Part shown: positions 1 through 5,851 of the stretch, piece by piece
How positions within the stretch are numbered: the stretch's first letter is position 1
Layout: every line of letters starts with the position of its first letter
DNA from: an uncultured Alistipes sp.
Lineage (GTDB): Bacteria > Bacteroidota > Bacteroidia > Bacteroidales > Rikenellaceae
DNA: 5,851 bases
Assembly: GCA_947174295.1 (NCBI GenBank)
Contig: CAMWIG010000134.1
Span: 1-5,851 of the forward strand
Direction of reading: 5' to 3'
Program-made: the position numbers and the translations under genes
The notes under the pieces: model-generated
What the model saw: the letters and a program-made list of their open reading frames with translations, nothing else
Database searches by the model: none
Told to the model about the DNA's origin: nothing

Positions 1-1539
1 GTGCAGCAGGCCGTAACCGACGCCGAGAAGAACATGGCCGCCATGCGCTATCTGGCGTGGTACGGATTCAAGGACAGCGGCACCAAATCGTTCACCCACA
101 CAGACAACGAAACATACACCGATGTCGACGACGGAGTCTACATCCGCGAACTGATAGCTGGCATGGACTACGTCGTACTGGCCGTGGGCTACGGTGCCGA
201 CGGCAAGTTCTCTGGCAAGGTGGTCGTCGCCGAGTTCGCCATGGCCGTGTCGGACACCCCGACGGGAAGCGTGGAGACGGAAGTCGACGCGGGCATCATC
301 AGCGCGAAGGTGAAATGCACGCCCGACGACAACGTCCTCTACTACAAGGCTCTGCTCATGAAAAAAGCGAGCCGCGACTCCTACGTCGCCGAACACGGAC
401 AGGCCCGCTACGACTACGAGGTGGCCAACAACGACAACAGCCGCCACATCACGGGCATCGACGAATACCAGTGGAAGAACCTCGCGGCCGACACCGAGTA
501 CGTCCTGAGCTTCGTCATCATCGACAAGGAGCACAACGCCAAATGGGAAGACCGCGAATTCAGAACCCGACCGGCCGACGAACAGAGCGCCGACATCGTG
601 CTGACGGGCTCGGTCGGCGACCCGAGCGGCTGGTACGACGACTGGAACTCGCTCTCGTTCAACGTGAAGTCCGAAGCCGTAGTTCTGCCGAGCAAATACT
701 TCTTCGGCTACACGTCGCTCGTCACCCGGCTGATGAACCAGGGATATTCGCTCGAAGAGATAGCCGACGTCTACGGCGAGTCGTTCAGCCAGTACAACAT
801 CAACAACATCAACGGCGAGAGCGGCTGCGACGCGTCGTTCACCGAGATTCTCAAACCCGACGTATCGTACACCTACATCGTCGCACTGACCAATGCCAAC
901 GGCAAGGTCGGCATCAAATCCATGGAGCTGCGCACGGCCAAACGCGTAGTCGAACCGCTCTCGCAGTCAACGCTCTTCGACGACCTCGCAGGCGAATGGT
1001 CGGTCGTGGTTCCCGTTCAGGAGTACGACTGGCAGACCGGCTCGTACAACGACTACGAGTATCGTTTCGACGTAACCATAGGCAACGACGAAGAGTTCGG
1101 CGACCTCTGCCGTTCCTACAACTGGCTCATGTGCAAGGGCTGGGCCGGCTTCGAGTACAAGAGTCCCGACGACCTGCGCAACGACCCGCAGTACGACGGC
1201 TTCTACAAGGAGGTTCCCGAAAACATATTCTACAACTTCGGCCCCAAGTGGTTCCTCGAAATCGACGCCGACGGCAACGTCACCGTGCCGACCAAGTCCT
1301 ACGTACCCGCACTGATGAACTACGACGAGAACGCACCGGCCGCACGTCTGGCATCGGTCAGCACCTACATAGGCTCCGACCCCCTGCCCGTGGAGGTCTC
1401 CGACGACAAAAACACCATCACCATCAAGCCCTACACGAGCGGCTGGTCGGGCCCAGCCTACCTGATGCTCGTGGACGAGGGTTCGTACATGGTCCCGACG
1501 GCCAAAACATCGGGCGACATCGTACTGACACGCAAATAG
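1..1539 (+). CDS. Secreted/surface protein with tandem fibronectin III-like repeats, C-terminal part (5' end outside window)
   Basis: The frame is open from the first base and ends at TAG 1537-1539. The GTG at base 1 is probably an internal valine: no signal peptide follows it and the sequence starts inside a repeat unit. Three similar units can be seen, ending near residues 82, 190 and 314. Each has a helix-like insert, then a Leu-x-x-x-Tyr strand, an Asp/Asn turn with Gly or His, and a closing strand (for example ITGIDEYQWKNLAADTEYVL and ILKPDVSYTYIVALTNAN). This is the E-F-G strand pattern of fibronectin III-like domains. From about residue 327 (DDLAGEWSVVV) a separate Trp/Tyr-rich beta domain runs to the end. 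Such proteins in Bacteroidetes are often exported lipoproteins of unknown role; the missing N-terminus would show this. No catalytic motif is seen. The specific function is unknown; that the gene is real is near certain. Confidence 0.85.
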   Translation: MQQAVTDAEKNMAAMRYLAWYGFKDSGTKSFTHTDNETYTDVDDGVYIRELIAGMDYVVLAVGYGADGKFSGKVVVAEFAMAVSDTPTGSVETEVDAGIISAKVKCTPDDNVLYYKALLMKKASRDSYVAEHGQARYDYEVANNDNSRHITGIDEYQWKNLAADTEYVLSFVIIDKEHNAKWEDREFRTRPADEQSADIVLTGSVGDPSGWYDDWNSLSFNVKSEAVVLPSKYFFGYTSLVTRLMNQGYSLEEIADVYGESFSQYNINNINGESGCDASFTEILKPDVSYTYIVALTNANGKVGIKSMELRTAKRVVEPLSQSTLFDDLAGEWSVVVPVQEYDWQTGSYNDYEYRFDVTIGNDEEFGDLCRSYNWLMCKGWAGFEYKSPDDLRNDPQYDGFYKEVPENIFYNFGPKWFLEIDADGNVTVPTKSYVPALMNYDENAPAARLASVSTYIGSDPLPVEVSDDKNTITIKPYTSGWSGPAYLMLVDEGSYMVPTAKTSGDIVLTRK

Positions 1540-1574
1540 CCCGGCATACCGGCGGCGAATACCGCGCCGCGACA

Positions 1575-1608
1575 AAAAGAGCCCGCACGTGCAGATGCGG
1601 GCTCTTTT
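1575..1608. terminator. Bidirectional intrinsic terminator between convergent genes
   Basis: A perfect 13-bp inverted repeat pairs 1575-1587 (AAAAGAGCCCGCA) with 1596-1608 (TGCGGGCTCTTTT) around an 8-base loop. The GC core is followed by T runs on both strands, so it can stop transcription of the fibronectin-like gene from the left (stop at 1539) and of the GH31 gene from the right (stop at 1632). It is the only structure seen in the 92-base gap. Confidence 0.93.
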
Positions 1609-1631
1609 CATTGCCGTGGGACGCAGGCGCT

Positions 1632-4178
1632 CTATTCGGCCCTCCACCCGATGGCCTGCAACAGCCAATAGCGGTTCTCCTCGCGCATAGGCTGCCGTTC
1701 GAGTATATCTATCAGACGGCCGTAGCGCTCCTCGAAGAGCGCTACCGACTCTTCGAGACGCTCGGGATGGTAGGTCAGCTCCTCTATCATCGAACCCATC
1801 GGCGCGAGCTCCGCCGAGTAGGTTATCAGCGCCTCCTTGCGGAACTTCAAGTCGATCATCCGCTCGGCCAGCCGGCCGATTCGGGCTTTCAGTCCGCCCG
1901 TCCGCGCCGATGCGAGAGCCGGCGACACTTCGCCGCAGACGAGCTCGACGACCTTTTCGCGGTCGCACGCCGTCTCGGGAATCTTCACCGCCACGGCCAG
2001 CGTCGCGCCGTCGTACTCGTATTCGGCGGGCCGGCCGTCGACGGTCACGCTCTGCGGCCACGCCGACGAGAGGACGCGCACCTCGAACCGGCGTTCGGCC
2101 GGCATGCCGGCATAGCCGCCTTCACGGGCGCCGATACGCACGGTCAGTCTCCGGCCGCTGCGCTCGTAGCTCAGCGGAGTGACGGCATACTCCTCCTCGT
2201 AGCGCGTATCGTCTCCGTTGTCCTCGTAGAGCATGAACTCGCCGCTGTCGCCGCCCGGGAACACCACGACACTCATATCCTCGCCCAGTCCGCGAAGGTT
2301 CATCGTCTCGCCGGCATGAAGCGGCACTATTGCGCCGGCCTTGGCATACACCGGATACTCTTCGAGCGTGAAGCGGCGCGCAATGCGGCGGCCGCCGTCC
2401 AGCATCGTTCCCGTCGCCCACTCGTACCATCGCCCCTCGGGCAGCCAAACCTCCACCGTCGAGAGGTCGCGCACGGCAGGCGCAACGACGGGTGCGACGA
2501 GCAGCGCATCGCCGAACATATACTGGTTGCGGCAGTCGTAGGCCTCGGGCGCCTCGGGCGAGTCGTAATACATCGGGCGGCAGAGCGGCAGAGCCTCGTC
2601 GTGAGCCTTGCGCGCCATGGTATAGATATATGGCGCCATGGCGTATCGGTCGGCGATGGCACGTCGCAGGGCGTCGGCATACTTTGACTCGAAGCTCCAC
2701 AGCTCCTTGTTCAGATTCTCGTTCTTGGTCGAGTGCGTTCGCATTATGGGGCTGTAAGCGCCGAACTGCATCCAGCGCACGTAGAGCTCGGGGTCGACTC
2801 TGTCGCCGCGGAACCCGCCGATATCCTGGCTCCAATAGCCGTAGAGAACGTTCGAGGCCGTGGTATTGAAGTACGGCTGGAAAGCGAGCGACTTCCACGA
2901 AATCAACGCATCGCCGGCGAAACCTATCTGGTAGCGGTGGTTGCCCAACCCTCCCCAGCGGTGGTAGAGAAGCGGACGCTCGGCCGCCTGCTTCTCCATG
3001 TGCGAAAAGAACATGTAGTTGAGCCACCACGTATTGTTGAGCGACGTGAGCCGCTTGTCGTAAATCGCCTGCTGCCAGTCCAGCCACCAGAAACCGACTC
3101 CCGCTTCGCGATAAGGGTCGAGGACACGGCGGAACAGCGACTCGATGAATGCCTTGTCGGAGGTCGCCCACTCCAACGGCTTCTGCGTCGCGGGGTCTAC
3201 GCCCAAGTCCTGCGCCATGGCCCCGTAGGCCGCTTCGAAAGGCCTCACGCCCTGCGACGGATGGAGATTGAGCGTCACTTTCAACCCCTTGCCACCGACA
3301 TATTCGAGAAATTTGCGATAGTCGGGGAAGAGCTCCTCGTTCCACGTCCAGCCCGTCCAGCCGCCCTGCCCGGCGCGCGTGTGATGCCAGTCCATGTCGA
3401 CCACCAGCACGTCCAGCGGAATGCGGCAGCGCTCGAAATTGCTCAGCATGGCCCGCAGCTCGTGGTCGGAGTAGGCCCACCAGCGGCTCCACCAGAATCC
3501 GAATGCGAAGCGCGGCGGCAGCGGAATCTTGCCGGCGAAGAGCGTGAAGTCGCGCAGCGCCGCCTTGTAGTCATGGCCGTAAGCCATGAAGTACCAGTCC
3601 TGCCCGCCGTTTTTCGGGCGCTCAGTCACCCACTCCCACTCGGGGTTGTCGTCGAAAAGATAGTTGTCGGAATCGTCGATGAACGTCCAGCCGTCGGTAG
3701 CCAGCAGTCCGTCCTCCAATTCCAGACGCGAGCCGAACGACACACCGCCGCCGAATGCCCTCTCGTCGCCGTCGAAGCCGTCGAGCGTGCGGGCCGTACC
3801 TTTCAGATTGCCGGTCTGCACCTGGCCGGGACGCCACACGAAGGGTACGTCAGCCCCCGCAGCACTGCGAATCTGCAAATTGTCGGCCGTGAACGGACCG
3901 CTGCCGCGCTTGTAGCGCAGCGTCATCCGCGCAGTCGAAATCTCCACCCAGCTGCCGCGGCGCACCCGACAGTCGACGGGCGCGTACCGGCGTTCGACGG
4001 CCAGCAGCGACTTGGCGTCGACGAAACGCCCGTCGGGCGCATACTCCATTCTGACCGCTCCGTCCGAAATGACCGTAAACCTCACACGCTCATCCGCATA
4101 AGCGACATTGTCCGACGTCTGCGCGAAGGCTGCGAACCCACCGAGACCGAACATCAACACACACAAAAGTTTTTTCAT
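1632..4178 (-). CDS. Exported GH31 family glycoside hydrolase (alpha-glucosidase-like)
   Basis: Complete 848-residue protein. Residues 1-19/20 form a signal peptide (MKK, a hydrophobic core, AFA before Q20), with no usable lipobox, so a soluble periplasmic enzyme is likely. An N-terminal beta domain (about 25-215) precedes a TIM barrel (about 216-525), a C-terminal beta domain, and a DUF5110-like segment (about 630-740). About 100 charged, probably helical residues follow. GH31 landmarks are VVDMDWHH (258-265), the probable nucleophile D367 in WWLDWQQ, the probable acid/base D423 in FAGDALISW, the SQDIGGF strand (450-456) and RWMQFGAYSP followed by RTH (468-482). The family are retaining enzymes that mostly release alpha-linked glucose, xylose or galactose; the substrate here cannot be read from the sequence. 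The nucleophile is followed by WQQ instead of the common MNE, indicating a distinct subgroup. The ATG at 4178 is chosen because the signal peptide starts there and a promoter lies 58 bases upstream. No Shine-Dalgarno is seen, which is usual for this phylum. No SusC/SusD neighbours are in view. Confidence 0.95.
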   Translation of the reverse strand: MKKLLCVLMFGLGGFAAFAQTSDNVAYADERVRFTVISDGAVRMEYAPDGRFVDAKSLLAVERRYAPVDCRVRRGSWVEISTARMTLRYKRGSGPFTADNLQIRSAAGADVPFVWRPGQVQTGNLKGTARTLDGFDGDERAFGGGVSFGSRLELEDGLLATDGWTFIDDSDNYLFDDNPEWEWVTERPKNGGQDWYFMAYGHDYKAALRDFTLFAGKIPLPPRFAFGFWWSRWWAYSDHELRAMLSNFERCRIPLDVLVVDMDWHHTRAGQGGWTGWTWNEELFPDYRKFLEYVGGKGLKVTLNLHPSQGVRPFEAAYGAMAQDLGVDPATQKPLEWATSDKAFIESLFRRVLDPYREAGVGFWWLDWQQAIYDKRLTSLNNTWWLNYMFFSHMEKQAAERPLLYHRWGGLGNHRYQIGFAGDALISWKSLAFQPYFNTTASNVLYGYWSQDIGGFRGDRVDPELYVRWMQFGAYSPIMRTHSTKNENLNKELWSFESKYADALRRAIADRYAMAPYIYTMARKAHDEALPLCRPMYYDSPEAPEAYDCRNQYMFGDALLVAPVVAPAVRDLSTVEVWLPEGRWYEWATGTMLDGGRRIARRFTLEEYPVYAKAGAIVPLHAGETMNLRGLGEDMSVVVFPGGDSGEFMLYEDNGDDTRYEEEYAVTPLSYERSGRRLTVRIGAREGGYAGMPAERRFEVRVLSSAWPQSVTVDGRPAEYEYDGATLAVAVKIPETACDREKVVELVCGEVSPALASARTGGLKARIGRLAERMIDLKFRKEALITYSAELAPMGSMIEELTYHPERLEESVALFEERYGRLIDILERQPMREENRYWLLQAIGWRAE

Positions 4179-4201
4179 GATCAGTAGTTAAGTTACGAAC
4201 A

Positions 4202-4225
4202 GCGGAACGACACCGCATCGTCCGC
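4202..4225 (-). other. Stem-loop in the 5' leader of the GH31 mRNA
   Basis: On the minus strand, GCGGACGA (4225-4218) pairs with TCGTTCCGC (4210-4202), leaving one bulged base and a 7-base loop. It lies just after the predicted transcription start (about 4230) and ends 23 bases before the ATG. The region between the stem and the ATG is AT-rich and unpaired, as expected for a Bacteroidetes ribosome entry region. Whether it stabilises the mRNA or regulates translation is unknown; it does not resemble a riboswitch class I recognise. Confidence 0.5.
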
Positions 4226-4235
4226 ATATCTATCT

Positions 4236-4266
4236 CAAAAGTAGTGTTTTTTTCGTTCGCGACAAA
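4236..4266 (-). promoter_or_regulatory. Bacteroidetes-type primary sigma promoter for the GH31 gene
   Basis: Read on the minus strand, TTTG (4266-4263) is followed after 19 bases by TACTTTTG (4243-4236). This matches the Bacteroidetes consensus TTTG-N19-21-TAnnTTTG in both boxes and spacing. It predicts transcription starting near 4230 and a leader of about 50 bases before the ATG at 4178. Confidence 0.8.
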
Positions 4267-4459
4267 CATCTCAGGCTCTGTTCGTCAGCTATTTTTCACC
4301 GAAAATCGCAGTCGCGACCACCCTCGGCGGCCAGTGCGCCCGCACCGGCGGCTCCGACCGCCCGACGATAAGGCACCGGCAGCACCGGCGCATCGAATTC
4401 CCGTCTGCGGCTGCCGAGAGGCTAAAAACACGCTTCGAAAGAGAAAAATCGCGAAAATT
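4267..4459. other. Non-coding divergent intergenic region with short GCACCGGC repeats
   Basis: This stretch separates the GH31 promoter from the tRNA promoter. I see no credible gene: open frames crossing it have no start context or recognisable protein. It is GC-rich in the middle and contains three copies of GCACCGGC (4342-4349, 4373-4380, 4382-4389). The end nearest the tRNA promoter turns AT-rich. No known operator is recognised. Confidence 0.6.
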
Positions 4460-4489
4460 TTTGCTACTCCCGATTTTTTATTACCTTTG
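4460..4489 (+). promoter_or_regulatory. Bacteroidetes-type promoter for the tRNA
   Basis: TTTG (4460-4463) is followed after 18 bases by TACCTTTG (4482-4489), a full TAnnTTTG -7 box. It would start transcription near 4494, giving a leader of under 30 bases ahead of the mature tRNA at 4522. The -7 box overlaps a small inverted repeat, CTTTGC-AATC-GCAAAG (4485-4500). Confidence 0.8.
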
Positions 4490-4499
4490 CAATCGCAAA

Positions 4500-4513
4500 G
4501 CGCCGGACGGCGC
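4500..4513 (+). other. Small hairpin in the tRNA precursor leader
   Basis: GCGCC (4500-4504) pairs perfectly with GGCGC (4509-4513) around the loop GGAC, 8 bases before the mature tRNA 5' end. It would lie in the part of the precursor removed by RNase P. It may simply keep the leader from pairing with the tRNA; no function is shown by the sequence. Confidence 0.45.
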
Positions 4514-4521
4514 CCAAGCGC

Positions 4522-4595
<74 letters not shown>

Positions 4596-4601
4596 CAGAA
4601 C

Positions 4602-4632
4602 AAAAAGTCTCGATTTCGATCGGGACTTTTTT
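4602..4632 (+). terminator. Intrinsic terminator of the tRNA unit
   Basis: AAAAAGTCTCGA (4602-4613) pairs with TCGGGACTTTTT (4620-4631) through 12 pairs, one of them a G-T wobble, around a 6-base loop, and runs into a T tract. It sits 7 bases after the discriminator base, so the tRNA appears to be a single-gene transcript. Confidence 0.88.
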
Positions 4633-4810
4633 GTTTTCCCCGAACACGCAGCGATTTCGGGCCGCTGCCCTCGCACAGAGGGCGGCATCGCGCGAAAACA
4701 GATGAGCCCGTATTTGAAATCACGCACCGTTTCACGGCATCGGAACGGCGGTTCGACAGAGAAATCGGACGATTCGCCGAACGGAGAGAAGGATAATCGG
4801 AAGTTGTCCC
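4633..4810. other. Non-coding gap between the tRNA terminator and the next promoter
   Basis: No gene is supported here. The only structure noted is an inverted repeat at 4661-4686: GCCCTC (4667-4672) pairs with GAGGGC (4678-4683) around GCACA, with a further three pairs beyond a 3-base bulge. It has no T run, so it is not an obvious terminator. No duplicate of the tRNA 3' end that would suggest an integration site is visible. Confidence 0.55.
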
Positions 4811-4818
4811 TAACTTTG
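4811..4818 (+). promoter_or_regulatory. Probable -7 box of the promoter for the UGSC-like gene
   Basis: TAACTTTG matches the Bacteroidetes -7 box TAnnTTTG exactly. No TTTG is found at the usual distance upstream (4788-4791 reads GAAG), so the promoter is weaker or depends on an activator. It predicts a leader of about 70 bases, containing a short hairpin GCGGT-CCCGA-ACCGC at 4847-4861. Confidence 0.5.
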
Positions 4819-4894
4819 CGGCGCAAGCACTGACACGAACCGAAGCGCGGTCCCGAACCGCATACCTGATTATAACACGAACACACACGCACGC

Positions 4895-5851
4895 ATGAAA
4901 CCGACCACTATCTCCCTGCAATCGCTCGCGACGGCAATCGCGCTGACGCTCTTCGCAACCGCAAATCCGCGGCCCGCCGCGGCGCAAACGGCAGAATACG
5001 CATCCGCACACAGGCCCGAACACGAAGCCGCGGCCGACATCGAACCGATATGCGATGAGGGCTGCGCCATCGCCGCACTCGCACCTACGGCCGACAGCGC
5101 ACCGGCATCCGGCGGCACGCGATACGACGTCGTTTGTCCCGTCGGGCGGCAGACCGTGCCGATGATTACGCAGGCCGCACGGCTCGAATCGCTGGCGGGA
5201 AAGACCGTCGCCGTTGTCGGCGGCAGCTTCATGGCGTCGGTCACGCACCCCGAAATCAAGCGGCTGATACTGCGCGACTATCCCGATGCGCGGGTGATTC
5301 TGCTCAGCGAGATAGGTGCAGCGGGAGTATATCCGGCACCGGGAGCGACACGCCGGGCGAAAGACGAATTTCAGCGCAAACTGAAAGAGATGGGTGTCGA
5401 CGCCGTGATTTCGGGCAACGGAGGCTGCGGCTTATGCACGCCCAAGGAGACCGGGTCGAGCATCGCGGCCGAGTACCTCGGTATTCCTGCCGTGACCATC
5501 GCCGCACCCGGATTCGTCGAGCAAGTCGTGGCTACGGCCGTCAACAACGGAGTGCCGGCTCCGCGCGTAGCGGTATATCCCGGGGCTTTCGCATCACACA
5601 CGCGCGAAGAGCTGCTCGACAACACGCGCAACGTGCTGTGGCCGCAAATCGTCGAAGCGCTGACCCGACCGATATCCGACAGCGAGCGCGCTTCGGCCGC
5701 CGAGCAGGTCGCGGCCGACATCCGCGGCACGGCATTCAGCGGAACGATAGACGAGATAAACGCCTACTTCACCGAACAGCGCTGGTCGGACGGTCTGCCG
5801 ATAGTGCCGCCGACCGAGGAGCGGGTAGCCGAATTCCTGAAATACACCGAC
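4895..5851 (+). CDS. Exported UGSC-family-like protein with CGLC motif, fused to a second domain (3' end outside window)
   Basis: 319 codons are present and the frame is still open at the window edge. ATG 4895 is the only sensible start: the frame has a stop at 4811-4813 and no other ATG in between. Residues 1-30 form a likely signal peptide with cleavage near PAAA/Q31. Residues about 75-258 resemble the UGSC (seleno)protein family: a Rossmann-like start (TVAVVGGSF, 104-112), then DAVISGNGGCGLCTP (169-183) and EYLGIPAVTIAAPGF (193-207). C178 and C181 sit where that family has Sec/Cys-Gly-Ser-Cys; both are TGC codons, so no selenocysteine is used. From about residue 285, the segment RWSDGLPIVPPTEERV (296-311) begins what looks like a second domain, of a type I recall next to or fused with UGSC proteins; its family is not certain. 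Further cysteines are C53, C57 and C81. A redox or metal-binding role is inferred from CxxC; the biochemical function is unknown. The leader just before the ATG is AC-rich with no Shine-Dalgarno. Confidence 0.85.
   Translation, partial: MKPTTISLQSLATAIALTLFATANPRPAAAQTAEYASAHRPEHEAAADIEPICDEGCAIAALAPTADSAPASGGTRYDVVCPVGRQTVPMITQAARLESLAGKTVAVVGGSFMASVTHPEIKRLILRDYPDARVILLSEIGAAGVYPAPGATRRAKDEFQRKLKEMGVDAVISGNGGCGLCTPKETGSSIAAEYLGIPAVTIAAPGFVEQVVATAVNNGVPAPRVAVYPGAFASHTREELLDNTRNVLWPQIVEALTRPISDSERASAAEQVAADIRGTAFSGTIDEINAYFTEQRWSDGLPIVPPTEERVAEFLKYTD

Noticed and set aside
57..2687. A very long open frame on the + strand (876 codons) crossing the fibronectin-like gene, the terminator and part of the GH31 gene
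   Set aside because: Its translation is extremely Arg/His-rich with no domains, and it runs through a strong terminator and antisense to a clear GH31 gene. It reflects GC-rich codon bias in the true genes.
967..3492. Two long minus-strand open frames (967-2061 and 2122-3492) overlapping the fibronectin-like and GH31 genes
   Set aside because: Both are low-complexity Arg/Ala/Gly-rich translations in shifted frames over well-supported genes. The first also spans the terminator.
1632..4178. GH31 gene as part of a polysaccharide utilisation locus
   Set aside because: No SusC, SusD or regulator gene is in the window; it has its own promoter and ends at a terminator facing a convergent gene, so it reads as a lone unit here.
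2733..4187. A 484-codon + strand open frame antisense to the GH31 gene
   Set aside because: It mirrors the GH31 coding frame, has no recognisable motif, and the opposite strand carries a complete, motif-rich enzyme.
5426..5437. Possible selenocysteine site in the UGSC-like protein
   Set aside because: Both motif cysteines are TGC codons and no TGA occurs in the frame, so this is a cysteine form.

Overview
The window looks like chromosomal DNA of a GC-rich member of the Bacteroidales, most plausibly an Alistipes-like Rikenellaceae gut organism. The evidence is high GC content, three -7 boxes of the Bacteroidetes form TAnnTTTG (two with a TTTG -33 element 18-19 bases away), no clear Shine-Dalgarno sequences, a tRNA without an encoded CCA end, and secreted Bacteroidetes-type proteins. 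The genus is an inference; no marker gene is present.

Layout, left to right. (1) Positions 1-1539 (+) hold the C-terminal 512 codons of a surface or periplasmic protein with three fibronectin-III-like repeats and a separate C-terminal beta domain; its start lies upstream. (2) A perfect 13-bp hairpin at 1575-1608, flanked by A and T runs, serves as a bidirectional terminator between this gene and the convergent next one. (3) Positions 1632-4178 (-) encode a complete exported family GH31 glycoside hydrolase with a well-formed promoter at 4236-4266 and a hairpin in its mRNA leader. (4) The divergent intergenic region leads to a tRNA with anticodon CAT (4522-4595), which has its own promoter, a leader hairpin and a terminator. 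(5) From 4895 to the window edge runs the first 319 codons of an exported protein resembling the UGSC (seleno)protein family, with a CGLC motif where the family name-giving motif sits, followed by the start of a second domain.

The genes appear to be separate transcription units, not one pathway. The GH31 enzyme is not flanked by SusC/SusD genes inside the window. The most unusual item is the exported UGSC-like protein with its fused second domain. The tRNA is also notable for a T-loop in which the usual T54/A58 bases are exchanged. No mobile element, CRISPR array, phage gene or defence system is visible.
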